Notes: a model not told the origin generated them from the letters alone. 15,910 bases of DNA from an uncultured Rikenellaceae bacterium (GCA_937906485.1 CALCYB010000120.1:1-15910), one strand, 5' to 3'; shown: positions 1-5,417, counted from the stretch's first letter. Numbers and translations: made by a program.

Positions 1-27
1 TTAGCACTCTTTTGTTATGAGTGCTAA
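1..27 (-). promoter_or_regulatory. CIRCE operator (HrcA-binding heat-shock element)
   Basis: A perfect 9-bp inverted repeat, TTAGCACTC-N9-GAGTGCTAA, begins at the first base of the window and matches the CIRCE consensus with the exact 9-nt spacing. CIRCE is the operator of the HrcA repressor and controls groESL and/or hrcA-grpE-dnaK operons in Firmicutes. It lies just downstream of a good sigma-A promoter on the minus strand (40-68), the usual arrangement in which HrcA blocks transcription. The regulated operon is therefore inferred to lie immediately left of the window, transcribed leftwards. Which operon it is cannot be seen. Confidence 0.93.
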
Positions 28-39
28 TCTCTAATGGAT

Positions 40-68
40 ATATTATGTTTTTCTTCCATTAGTTGCAA
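40..68 (-). promoter_or_regulatory. Sigma-A promoter driving the CIRCE-controlled operon
   Basis: On the minus strand the -35 box is TTGCAA (63-68), followed by a 17-nt spacer and the -10 box TAATAT (40-45). The start site would fall around 33, so CIRCE (1-27) lies in the initial transcribed region. The -10 box overlaps the stop codon of the HipA-like gene (43-45), so that gene ends inside the next operon's promoter. Confidence 0.8.
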
Positions 69-807
69 CTAAATTTATCTGTTTATAATAGTCTAATACT
101 GCTTGCAAACCACCTGTAGGCACTAGCCTCCCTATTGGTATATATGCGGTATTTATATCCGTGAAGAGCTCGCAATATGACGCAAGCATGCCTTTCCACA
201 TGCCTAATTGGTATGGGACTGCATTTAAACCCATTGCGTTAGCAACTTGATAAGCGTAAAACTCACTATATGGTTCCATTCCTGCATTGGCAGCACCTGT
301 AGAACCGCCTTTGAATAAGTAGCGTTTTCCATCTTTTAAAATACGCCACCCTTTTGGTAAATTGCCATTGGTTGTGAGCTCCGGCGAAGATGTAAATTGC
401 GTAGAGGCACTTGCTACACCGGTATACGCTATCAATGATAAAACTTTGTCAAATTTATTTTCATATAGATTGTAATCAGCAAACAAGCCATTAAAATTGG
501 CAGGAACCACCCAGTAGCTATCATTAAGAGACAATCCTTTACATACATCGATAATCCCTTTTAAATCATTGCTGCTTAGGCCAAGAGATTTTAAAATTTC
601 ATGCACAAACGCTCTGCTTTTTGGGATAATACGTTTCTGCAGCCATTGACGGATACCGTTATCAGATAATTCCAGATCTTTTGGCAAAAACATTTCGTTT
701 CGTGTGTTGATTTCTTTCAGCTGAATTTCTAACCCGTTTAGTACATCTATCCGCATAGAAAAACGCAACAGTTCATCGTCGTATTGTTTCAAAATGTATT
801 CATCCAT
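43..807 (-). CDS. HipA-like kinase-fold protein, C-terminally truncated
   Basis: 254 codons with ATG at 805-807 and a GAGGTG ribosome binding site at 813-818. The sequence resembles a Firmicute family of HipA/CtkA-related proteins. The N-terminal half has an 'RQWL..R.IP.SR' segment (about residues 53-66) and 'GLSLNDSYW' (about 91-99). It then has 'GWRILKDGKRYLFKGG', whose lysine would be the nucleotide-binding lysine, and a following 'PYSEFYAYQVA' helix. Relatives are usually around 400 residues and carry an N.DRH..N catalytic loop and a metal-binding aspartate further on. Here the frame stops before these, and only 42 bp remain before the CIRCE region, so the catalytic half is absent. Activity as a kinase is therefore unlikely. 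It is probably a decayed gene or a version with another role. Family assignment is from remembered motifs. Confidence 0.7.
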   Translation of the reverse strand: MDEYILKQYDDELLRFSMRIDVLNGLEIQLKEINTRNEMFLPKDLELSDNGIRQWLQKRIIPKSRAFVHEILKSLGLSSNDLKGIIDVCKGLSLNDSYWVVPANFNGLFADYNLYENKFDKVLSLIAYTGVASASTQFTSSPELTTNGNLPKGWRILKDGKRYLFKGGSTGAANAGMEPYSEFYAYQVANAMGLNAVPYQLGMWKGMLASYCELFTDINTAYIPIGRLVPTGGLQAVLDYYKQINLVATNGRKT

Positions 808-843
808 ATACGCACCTCATCACATCACGATTGTAATACTATT

Positions 844-872
844 ATTATAATCATGACGCGGAGATTCTACAA
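844..872 (-). promoter_or_regulatory. Probable promoter of the HipA-like gene
   Basis: Perfect -10 TATAAT on the minus strand (844-849) with a 17-nt spacer to a weak -35 TTGTAG (867-872). The position is 37 bp upstream of the ATG at 807. Confidence 0.55.
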
Positions 873-900
873 TATGGAATTTGTGTAAATATATAAACAA

Positions 901-935
901 AATAAAAAACGCTGTGAGTAAAAACTCACAGCGTT
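901..935 (-). terminator. Rho-independent terminator of tRNA-Ser
   Basis: A perfect 11-bp stem (908-918 with 925-935) with a 6-nt loop is followed on the minus strand by a run of T (positions 907 down to 901). It starts 3 nt after the encoded CCA of the tRNA. The plus strand lacks a T-run after the stem, so it works for the minus strand only. Confidence 0.9.
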
Positions 936-937
936 AC

Positions 938-1027
938 TGGCGGAGAGAAAGGGATTTGAACCCTTGATACAGTTGCCCGTATACACGCTTTCCAGGCGTG
1001 CTCCTTCGACCACTCGGACATCTCTCC
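938..1027 (-). tRNA. tRNA-Ser (anticodon GGA)
   Basis: Minus-strand sequence of 90 nt with acceptor GGAGAGA pairing to TCTCTCC, discriminator G and an encoded CCA (938-940). The anticodon stem-loop is CGCCT-GGA-AAGCG type, giving anticodon GGA, which reads UCC and UCU serine codons. A long variable arm, typical of class II serine tRNAs, precedes a standard GGTTCGAATCC T-loop. It stands alone with its own promoter and terminator. Confidence 0.96.
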
Positions 1028-1047
1028 TCGTGCTTTCAGCGAATATT

Positions 1048-1076
1048 AGTTTATCATCTTTGCACACAGAAGTCAA
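1048..1076 (-). promoter_or_regulatory. Promoter of tRNA-Ser
   Basis: Minus strand: -35 TTGACT (1071-1076), 17-nt spacer, -10 TAAACT (1048-1053). This puts the start about 15 nt before the mature tRNA 5' end. Confidence 0.75.
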
Positions 1077-1106
1077 GAAAAATTTTAATAAATTTTTAAA
1101 TTCCAT

Positions 1107-1256
1107 AAAACAGTAAGCAGGATGTTTGTGCGGTGATAAAATGGGGTATATTTATATAGACACAAATTATATTCGCATAATCTATGCCCCATAAAAATTT
1201 GTAATCTATTACAAAAAAGAATGTGCGGATAGATAGGATGCATAGCATCCACTATA
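1107..1256. other. AT-rich intergenic leader region with two inverted repeats
   Basis: No convincing gene is seen between the tRNA promoter and the first small ORF at 1345. Two structures are visible. One is ATGGGGTATA (1141-1150) facing TATGCCCCAT (1183-1192), with a single G-T type mismatch. The other is a tight hairpin GGATGC-ATA-GCATCC (1236-1250). They may be regulatory sites or part of a leader RNA. No known riboswitch was recognised. Confidence 0.4.
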
Positions 1257-1288
1257 GACAAATCAAACTATTTGTCATAGAATATAAT
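1257..1288 (+). promoter_or_regulatory. Putative operator overlapping the promoter of the tandem small-protein genes
   Basis: A perfect inverted repeat GACAAAT-N6-ATTTGTC (1257-1276) lies 6 bp upstream of a perfect -10 hexamer TATAAT (1283-1288). No acceptable -35 box stands 16-18 bp upstream of that -10, and the repeat covers the -35 position. The layout suggests a regulator-dependent promoter for the gene at 1345, with a leader of about 50 nt. The regulator is unknown. Confidence 0.5.
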
Positions 1289-1344
1289 TAGGTTTTGCAA
1301 ATTAATAAAATTTGAAAGATGGAAATCTTAAGGAGGAAATAATA

Positions 1345-1551
1345 ATGGAACTGAACGGAACAATGTTAAACAAAGAAGATTGCGAAAATGCAAAAGAAGT
1401 AGTATCCAAATATGGTGTATCACTGGTTTGTGATGAAGAAGAAGAAAAAGCAAAAGCAGACGTAGTGCTGCCTGCAAGTGAACAGTGCGAAAATATGAAA
1501 ACTGTTGCATCTAAAGTTGGCGTGACAGTAGTTTGCGACGAAGAAGCGTAA
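1345..1551 (+). CDS. Small acidic protein with two C-x15-C repeats (copy 1)
   Basis: 68 codons; start chosen at the ATG at 1345 because an AAGGAGG site lies at 1330-1336. The protein has two repeats of about 21 residues with pattern 'CEN.K.V.SK.GV..VCDEE'. Cysteines are at 13 and 29 in repeat 1 and at 48 and 64 in repeat 2, so both pairs are C-x15-C. The repeats are separated by an acidic/lysine linker. There is no signal peptide or membrane segment. I do not recognise the family. Regular cysteine spacing beside acidic residues could mean metal binding, disulfides, or a modified peptide precursor, but no modifying enzyme is nearby. A paralogue follows 104 bp downstream. Confidence 0.85.
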   Translation: MELNGTMLNKEDCENAKEVVSKYGVSLVCDEEEEKAKADVVLPASEQCENMKTVASKVGVTVVCDEEA

Positions 1552-1575
1552 AAAAGATTATTTCGATATTCTGAA

Positions 1576-1625
1576 AAAACCTATAGACATTTGTGAAAAA
1601 AAGGTATAGAATATCTATAGGTTTT
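1576..1625 (+). other. Hairpin between the two tandem small-protein genes
   Basis: AAAACCTATAGA (1576-1587) is perfectly complementary to TCTATAGGTTTT (1614-1625), a 12-bp AT-rich stem with a 26-nt loop. The stem ends in only four T, so it is a poor terminator. It could be a partial terminator or a processing site that sets the ratio of the two proteins. Confidence 0.5.
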
Positions 1626-1655
1626 ATAAAAATAACTTCTAGGAGGGAACGTACA

Positions 1656-1859
1656 ATGGATGGTCGTGCATTAGGTAAAGAAGGCTGCGAAAACGTAAAA
1701 CAGGTAGCTTCTAAATTTGGTATGACAGTTGTTTGCGATGAAAAAGAAGAAGAAAGATTAAACGCAGACGTAATTCTGCCAGCAAGCGAACAGTGCGAAA
1801 ACATGAAAACTGTTGCATCTAAAGTTGGTGTAACTGTTGTTTGTGATGAAGAAGCGTAA
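1656..1859 (+). CDS. Small acidic protein with two C-x15-C repeats (copy 2)
   Basis: 67 codons from the ATG at 1656, with AGGAGG at 1641-1646. It is a tandem paralogue of the gene at 1345, with cysteines at 11/27 and 47/63 and the same C-x15-C spacing. The last 27 residues are identical to copy 1, although nine codons differ synonymously. The N-terminal repeat ('CENVKQVASKFGMTVVCDE') is closer to the second-repeat consensus than that of copy 1. It probably shares the transcript of copy 1 and is followed by a strong terminator at 1891. Function unknown. Confidence 0.85.
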   Translation: MDGRALGKEGCENVKQVASKFGMTVVCDEKEEERLNADVILPASEQCENMKTVASKVGVTVVCDEEA

Positions 1860-1890
1860 TTTCGTATTCTTTGTGTAGAATTACACGTTG

Positions 1891-1928
1891 AAGGGCTGTA
1901 TTCGGTTGCGAGTACGGCTCTTTTTATT
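1891..1928 (+). terminator. Rho-independent terminator after the tandem small-protein genes
   Basis: A 13-bp RNA stem with a few G-U pairs (1892-1904 with 1909-1921), a GUUG tetraloop and a T-run from 1921. It lies about 30 nt downstream of the second gene. Confidence 0.85.
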
Positions 1929-1957
1929 TTAGCTGATTGTTACAGGAGGCGTTGTGT

Positions 1958-2269
1958 ATGGCATTTTTTGATGACTTGAAAAAAAATCTGAGTACAGCGG
2001 CAGACATTGCTGTAGATAAAGCAAAAGATCTGGCGGAAACCGGAAAAACCAAACTGGATATTGCCAATGAAGAAAAAGAAGTACAGAAATTGTACGCACA
2101 GATTGGGAAAGCGATTTATCAGCAGGAAAAAGACAATCCGGACAGCATTTTTGCAGCCGAATGTTACAATATTACCGAACGGCTGCAGCGCATTGAAGCA
2201 CTGAAAACAGAGGCTCCTGCAGAAGAACCTGCACCGGCGCCGGAAGCTCCTGTGGAAGAACAGGCGTAA
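1958..2269 (+). CDS. Small coiled-coil protein, hypothetical
   Basis: 103 codons. The ATG at 1958 is chosen because AGGAGG stands at 1944-1949; an upstream in-frame start has no such site. The N-terminus 'MAFFDDLKKNLS' and the charged helical body (about residues 1-85) are typical of a common Firmicute family of small cytoplasmic proteins in which a helical segment ('L..EI...Y..IGKA.Y') often precedes a zinc ribbon. Here the ribbon is absent. The last 20 residues are instead a Glu/Pro/Ala tail. There are no cysteines that could bind zinc beyond one in the helix. Role unknown. It lies alone between two terminators, apparently with a promoter in the short upstream gap. Confidence 0.85.
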   Translation: MAFFDDLKKNLSTAADIAVDKAKDLAETGKTKLDIANEEKEVQKLYAQIGKAIYQQEKDNPDSIFAAECYNITERLQRIEALKTEAPAEEPAPAPEAPVEEQA

Positions 2270-2324
2270 AAGTATTATGTAAATAGTAAGCTGTTTGCAT
2301 AAACAATAGCAGTATAAAACATAG

Positions 2325-2349
2325 AAGAGATGAGCAATCATCTCTTTTT
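2325..2349 (+). terminator. Rho-independent terminator
   Basis: Perfect 9-bp stem AAGAGATGA/TCATCTCTT (2325-2333 with 2338-2346), GCAA loop, followed by T residues. It ends the transcript of the gene at 1958 just before the SRP RNA promoter. Confidence 0.88.
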
Positions 2350-2362
2350 GTGTTTTTATACC

Positions 2363-2392
2363 TTGACTTATGAATGTTGATTATGCTAAAAT
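2363..2392 (+). promoter_or_regulatory. Promoter of SRP RNA
   Basis: -35 TTGACT (2363-2368), 18-nt spacer and -10 TAAAAT (2387-2392) with an extended TGn just before the -10. Predicted start is near 2400, where the SRP RNA begins. Confidence 0.8.
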
Positions 2393-2402
2393 ATACGCTG
2401 TC

Positions 2403-2645
2403 ATGCTAGACGGGGAGGTAGCGGTGCCCTGTAACCTGCAATCCGCTATAGCAGGGTTGATGTCTGTTCGAGGGTTGGCTTTGTGGAGTCTGCCTCAGGT
2501 AAGTGGTGTTGACGGCTGGGTCCTGCGCAACGTGAACTTATGAACCTTGTCAGGTCCGGAAGGAAGCAGCAATAAGTAAGCACTTGCGTGTGCCGCGGGA
2601 GTGCCTGGTTCGAGCTAACTGCCTGGGTACCGTCCGGAAAGTTCT
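2403..2645 (+). ncRNA. ffs: Signal recognition particle RNA, large bacterial type (4.5S/6S-like)
   Basis: The strongest mark is the Ffh-binding apical hairpin, GTCAGGTCCGGAAGGAAGCAGC, at about 2549-2570 with the GGAA tetraloop. The 5' part ('TGTAACCTGCAATCCGCTATAGCAGGG') matches the Alu domain of the long SRP RNAs of Gram-positive bacteria, and the ends can pair (GACGG near 2410 with CCGTC near 2632). Length of about 240 nt fits the large class rather than the roughly 110-nt 4.5S form. With Ffh the RNA targets nascent membrane and secreted proteins. The exact ends are estimates. Confidence 0.95.
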
Positions 2646-2677
2646 TCTCAGAGACAGATGCATGACATACATAACGG

Positions 2678-2708
2678 AAGCAGATGCGTAAATGCATCTG
2701 CTTTTTTT
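2678..2708 (+). terminator. Terminator of SRP RNA
   Basis: Perfect 10-bp stem AAGCAGATGC/GCATCTGCTT (2678-2687 with 2694-2703), 6-nt loop, then a run of T. Confidence 0.9.
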
Positions 2709-2722
2709 CGTGCATATTCATA

Positions 2723-2874
2723 AAAAGGGTATTACATATTTTCACTTGTCCAGCTATCGCCAGACATCTCCTTGGCTGTCCATCTTAGCAAGACTTCGTC
2801 TTTCACGATTTGGACAGTCTGCGTCGATGTTCCGTAATACGCGGGACGGCGTGAAAATATTGTAATACCCTTTT
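2723..2874. repeat. 152-bp imperfect palindrome with 23/24-bp terminal inverted repeats
   Basis: The outer arms at 2723-2745 and 2851-2874 are reverse complements except for one extra A in the right arm (they start AAAAGGGTATTACA). Inside, the two arms stay related: CTGTCCA (2776-2782) pairs with TGGACAG (2811-2817), and the apex is AAGAC-TTC-GTCTT (2790-2802). ACATC and GTCC blocks also match across the centre. The whole stretch can fold into one long hairpin. This looks like a MITE-type or other palindromic repeat, or a structured RNA. No clear target duplication was seen. It sits between the SRP terminator and the end of the 401-residue gene, and could also terminate the latter. Confidence 0.75.
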
Positions 2875-2896
2875 CTGTTAGAAAAAACGGCTCTTT

Positions 2897-4102
2897 TTAT
2901 TTATTTTTCTTTTTCGCTCTGTGTTCTGCCAGTGAGATCACAGTCCCTTTTTGAACGTTGTTCTGTGGTTTGTTTTTCTTCATGTCATTCCTTTTTATCT
3001 GTGCCAGTGAATAGCCGCAATTTTCCCACATCGGCGTATTGTTCCAGATATTCATCATAATCTGTATAAATTCATTGATTTGCTCCATAGATTCAAATGC
3101 AAAAATCTGTTCCGACAAAAAGCCCATCAACGAATCAAATGTGGCGCCGGTACGAATGGAAGCTTCCACAAAGCGCGAAACCGACATCACATCGCCGAAT
3201 TCATTCTCCATCAAAAATGGGGCACAATCCCAAAATGGTTCATAATATTGGTCTTCAATCAGCCACTGCTCGATAGATAAAATCTCCATAGCTTCAGCAT
3301 CCGGCCAGAAAGTACGTTTTTTCATTTTCTGAATTTGCTGCAAAGCTATTACATCTTCCGGTGCGTTGCGCAATGCTGCAGAAATAATATAGCCGTTTTT
3401 GAAGAAAAATTCTTCCCGATATATCGCAGAATGTGTATACCAGTGTATCAAATCGTCTTCCGATATCGGGCGATAAAGCTTCCGTTGAATCAGCTGGCAC
3501 AATTCTGCCATCGGATAAATGCCGTAAAAATATACTGCTGTATTGCAGATATCATAAAAAACACTGTTTTCCTTTTGCTGCTTTTGCAGAGAGGCGTCTG
3601 CCTGCACGTTCAGAAAAGCTGTTTTTAATTCTTCCGGTATCAACAGGTGCTTTCCATACTCGTCCAGATAGCACAACCCGTTTTGAATAAGCCCAGAGAC
3701 GCAAAACATCATATCAGTGCTGATTAGCGGTATGTTGGAAGCGCTCAGCTGATTAAGCAATTCTACCTCGCCATTGCTGAGTGCCGGATAAATGCGATAC
3801 ATATAATCCGGCTTGGTCAGATAACTGTACAAGAAATGCTGCAGTTCCTCTTTGCGCATTTTGCTGTATCCTTTGAGCTTCAAAGCCTTCGCCAGTTCTA
3901 CCAGGTCCTCTTTGGTTGGAAACGATAAACATTCTTCCAGTGTATACGAACGCTGCATCATCGTTTCAATATTGCCCATAATATCCATTAGCGCAGCTTC
4001 CATTTCTTCCGGAGAAGCATTTTCACCAAGTACAGTTTTCATCATAGCCGCCAGCTCTCCCGGAGGCAAATCCCATATACGTTCCAATTCTTCTAACTTC
4101 AT
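2897..4102 (-). CDS. Hypothetical protein with Rho-N/SAP-like segment
   Basis: 401 codons; ATG at 4102 with AAGGGGG just upstream. A helix-extended-helix segment at about residues 63-96 ('TKEDLVELAKALKLKGYSKMRKEELQHFLYSYL' region) resembles the Rho N-terminal/SAP nucleic-acid-binding fold. The middle is predicted helical without a recognised domain. Near residue 355 is 'IWNNTPMW.N.GYS..Q', a motif seen in clostridial proteins of unknown role. The C-terminus is strongly basic ('EHRAKKKNK'). No signal peptide or membrane segment. A nucleic-acid-related role is inference only. It lies 111 bp downstream of scfA with a terminator between them, so it is probably a separate unit. Its frame continues open past the stop (see findings). 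Confidence 0.88.
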   Translation of the reverse strand: MKLEELERIWDLPPGELAAMMKTVLGENASPEEMEAALMDIMGNIETMMQRSYTLEECLSFPTKEDLVELAKALKLKGYSKMRKEELQHFLYSYLTKPDYMYRIYPALSNGEVELLNQLSASNIPLISTDMMFCVSGLIQNGLCYLDEYGKHLLIPEELKTAFLNVQADASLQKQQKENSVFYDICNTAVYFYGIYPMAELCQLIQRKLYRPISEDDLIHWYTHSAIYREEFFFKNGYIISAALRNAPEDVIALQQIQKMKKRTFWPDAEAMEILSIEQWLIEDQYYEPFWDCAPFLMENEFGDVMSVSRFVEASIRTGATFDSLMGFLSEQIFAFESMEQINEFIQIMMNIWNNTPMWENCGYSLAQIKRNDMKKNKPQNNVQKGTVISLAEHRAKKKNK

Positions 4103-4168
4103 AAAATTCCCCCTTGGATGACATTGCGCGTACGTTTATAAACAAAAGTTCAAACGAAAGAAAAGCAC

Positions 4169-4203
4169 AAAAAGAAAAACAGCCAGCGAAAATCGATGGC
4201 TGT
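4169..4203 (-). terminator. Terminator of scfA
   Basis: Minus strand: ACAGCCA (4203-4197) pairs with TGGCTGT (4185-4179), with an inner CGA/TCG pair in the loop. It is followed by TTTTTCTTTTT. It starts 10 nt after the scfA stop. Confidence 0.82.
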
Positions 4204-4213
4204 CATGAAATAC

Positions 4214-4354
4214 TTAGTTGTTTTTGCAAACCTGATTACCTACTGTGCAGGATGTTTTGCAAGCAGACTGGCAGGATGTCTGGCATTCGCCGCAGCCGCC
4301 TTTTTTAACTGTACCCTGTAAGTTCTGGGAGCTGATAGTTTTGATATGAGCCAT
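4214..4354 (-). CDS. scfA: SCIFF peptide: ranthipeptide (thioether RiPP) precursor
   Basis: 46 codons, ATG at 4352-4354, GGAGG at 4363-4367. The N-terminal leader 'MAHIKTISSQNLQ' is followed by a core with cysteines at residues 21, 24, 28, 32, 36 and 43. The core string 'GGCGECQTSCQSACKTSC' is the hallmark of SCIFF (six cysteines in forty-five residues). In Clostridia this precursor is normally modified by the radical SAM/SPASM enzyme ScfB, which forms thioether crosslinks, and scfB is usually the next gene. Here a terminator follows and the next gene is unrelated, so no maturase is adjacent on either side within the visible Firmicute part. The product's role in the cell is not well settled. 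It has its own strong promoter. Confidence 0.97.
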   Translation of the reverse strand: MAHIKTISSQNLQGTVKKGGCGECQTSCQSACKTSCTVGNQVCKNN

Positions 4355-4394
4355 TTTTGTTTCCTCCTTTTCATAATGCAAATACTATGCACAT

Positions 4395-4423
4395 ATTATA
4401 GCATGGATGAATCTGCTCGACAA
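4395..4423 (-). promoter_or_regulatory. Promoter of scfA
   Basis: Minus strand: -35 TTGTCG (4418-4423), 17-nt spacer, perfect -10 TATAAT (4395-4400), 41 bp upstream of the ATG. Confidence 0.78.
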
Positions 4424-4498
4424 CAGTTTTTTACAATTTTCCGGTGCTGATTATTTTTTGCCTGCCGATTACATATAGTATACAGTGAGGTGATTTCG

Positions 4499-4693
4499 GT
4501 GGATTTACAGACAGCATTACAAGAGGCGAGAACGCAGTGGCGCAACTTAGAGAGTATATACAATCAGGTAACAGACCCGGCAGTGATTGACAGCATTATT
4601 CATCAAATGATTGTGGCAGAACAAACTTATGACCGACTGTTGTCTCGCGCCAGAGCGGAAAATATAACCACACAGGAGATACAGATGCGTTGA
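4499..4693 (+). CDS. DUF2508 (YaaL-like) family protein
   Basis: 64 codons. A GTG start at 4499 is chosen because GAGGTG lies at 4487-4492 at the right distance; the alternative GTG at 4490 lies inside that site. The short, mostly helical protein ('LQEARTQWRNLESIYNQVTDP..ID..I.....AEQ.YDRLL..AR') matches the DUF2508/YaaL pattern. In Firmicutes, yaaL commonly precedes bofA, as it does here 63 bp further on, which supports the call. Function unknown; cytoplasmic. Confidence 0.78.
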   Translation: MDLQTALQEARTQWRNLESIYNQVTDPAVIDSIIHQMIVAEQTYDRLLSRARAENITTQEIQMR

Positions 4694-4756
4694 GGCCGGG
4701 CATATGTCGGCTGGTTGGCACATAGATTAAAGCAAACTGAAAAGGAGGAACGACAT

Positions 4757-5029
4757 ATGCATATATTGCCGCAGGAAAGTATTTTGTTTGTGTTATTTGC
4801 TATTATTGTGATTTTGCTGATTGCCAGGCTGGCTACAGCACCGGTACAAGCCATGCTGAAACTTCTGGTGAATTCAGTAGCTGCAGTTATATTGCTGTGC
4901 TTTATTAGTATTATCGGGGAATACTGGGGGATTCATTTGCCGATCAATCCCGTTACGATACTGCTCATTGCTGTTTTAGGATTGCCGGGGTTATTGCTGG
5001 TAGGAGTGCTGCATTTTTTATTTGTATAG
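4757..5029 (+). CDS. bofA: Pro-sigmaK processing inhibitor BofA family protein
   Basis: 90 codons from the ATG at 4757 with AAGGAGG at 4742-4748. The protein is almost wholly hydrophobic, with segments at about residues 8-25, 30-50 and 60-90. The C-terminal 'INPVTILLIAVLGLPGLLLVGVL' region is the family signature (N-P-..G-.PG). BofA in Bacillus holds the intramembrane protease SpoIVFB inactive in the outer forespore membrane until SigK is needed. In clostridia and relatives the family also occurs where that pathway is altered, so the role here is by homology only. It follows DUF2508. No terminator is visible before the sequence changes character at about 5060. Confidence 0.88.
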   Translation: MHILPQESILFVLFAIIVILLIARLATAPVQAMLKLLVNSVAAVILLCFISIIGEYWGIHLPINPVTILLIAVLGLPGLLLVGVLHFLFV

Positions 5030-5066
5030 AATGTGAAAAACACGGCGTAATATATTTCAAATTCGT
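5030..5066. other. Seam between Firmicute-like and Bacteroidota-like sequence
   Basis: Upstream of here every gene has an AGGAGG-type site and AT-rich codons. Immediately after, the reading frame joins UvrB at the 'LYAD.IT.SM' motif without the 560 or so residues that should precede it. The frame into uvrB reads from a stop at 5034 through non-UvrB codons to about 5066. No insertion sequence, repeat, tRNA or integrase is seen at the point. Confidence 0.85.
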
Positions 5067-5417
5067 TTGTACGCGGATACCATCACCGGATCCATGCGGC
5101 GCACCATCGATGAGACCGAACGCAGAAGGGCCAAGCAACAAGCCTATAACCAAGCGCACGGCATTGTCCCCAAAGCGGTTCAAAACGACAAGAAGAACAG
5201 TCTGGTTGCCGTTTATCACCAAAACAAAGAAGCGGAACAAGATTCAGGCACATTCCTTGCAGAGGATCCTGTGATTGCCCGCATGAGTCCCAAGGAGCTG
5301 GCCAAAGCCGTAGAAACGGCCCGAAAGAACATGGAACAGGCTGCCCGGGAACTGGATTTTCTGCGTGCGGCCAAATTCCGTGACGAAATGTATGAATTGC
5401 AAAAACTGATGCGATGA
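5067..5417 (+). CDS. uvrB: UvrB C-terminal fragment (5' part missing at the seam)
   Basis: About 116 codons matching the end of excinuclease subunit B. It begins with 'YADTITGSMRRTIDETERRR..Q.AYN..HGI.P', the end of helicase domain 2. A linker follows, and then the UVR domain at about residues 78-116 ('LAKAVETARKNMEQAARELDFLRAAKFRDEM'). UVR contacts UvrC. Full UvrB is about 660-690 residues, so some 560 are absent. The TTG at 5067 is only where homology begins and is not a start. UvrB loads onto damage recognised by UvrA and presents it to UvrC. The stop overlaps the relA start by four bases (ATGA), indicating translational coupling. Confidence 0.9.
   Translation: MYADTITGSMRRTIDETERRRAKQQAYNQAHGIVPKAVQNDKKNSLVAVYHQNKEAEQDSGTFLAEDPVIARMSPKELAKAVETARKNMEQAARELDFLRAAKFRDEMYELQKLMR

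Noticed and set aside
867..1106. Small open frame covering tRNA-Ser
   Set aside because: It overlaps the whole tRNA gene, its promoter and its terminator, so it cannot be a real protein gene.
1345..1859. Repeat region as a CRISPR array
   Set aside because: The repeats are within coding frames with synonymous divergence, only four units, and there are no cas genes.
5067..5069. TTG as a real start for a short UVR-domain protein
   Set aside because: The codons from here are the interior 'LYAD.IT.SM' motif of UvrB. No ribosome signal or promoter precedes it.
5030..5070. Horizontal transfer or mobile-element insertion as the cause of the composition change
   Set aside because: No integrase, transposase, tRNA, direct repeat or attachment-like site is seen. 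A housekeeping gene is cut mid-frame, which fits a chimera better.
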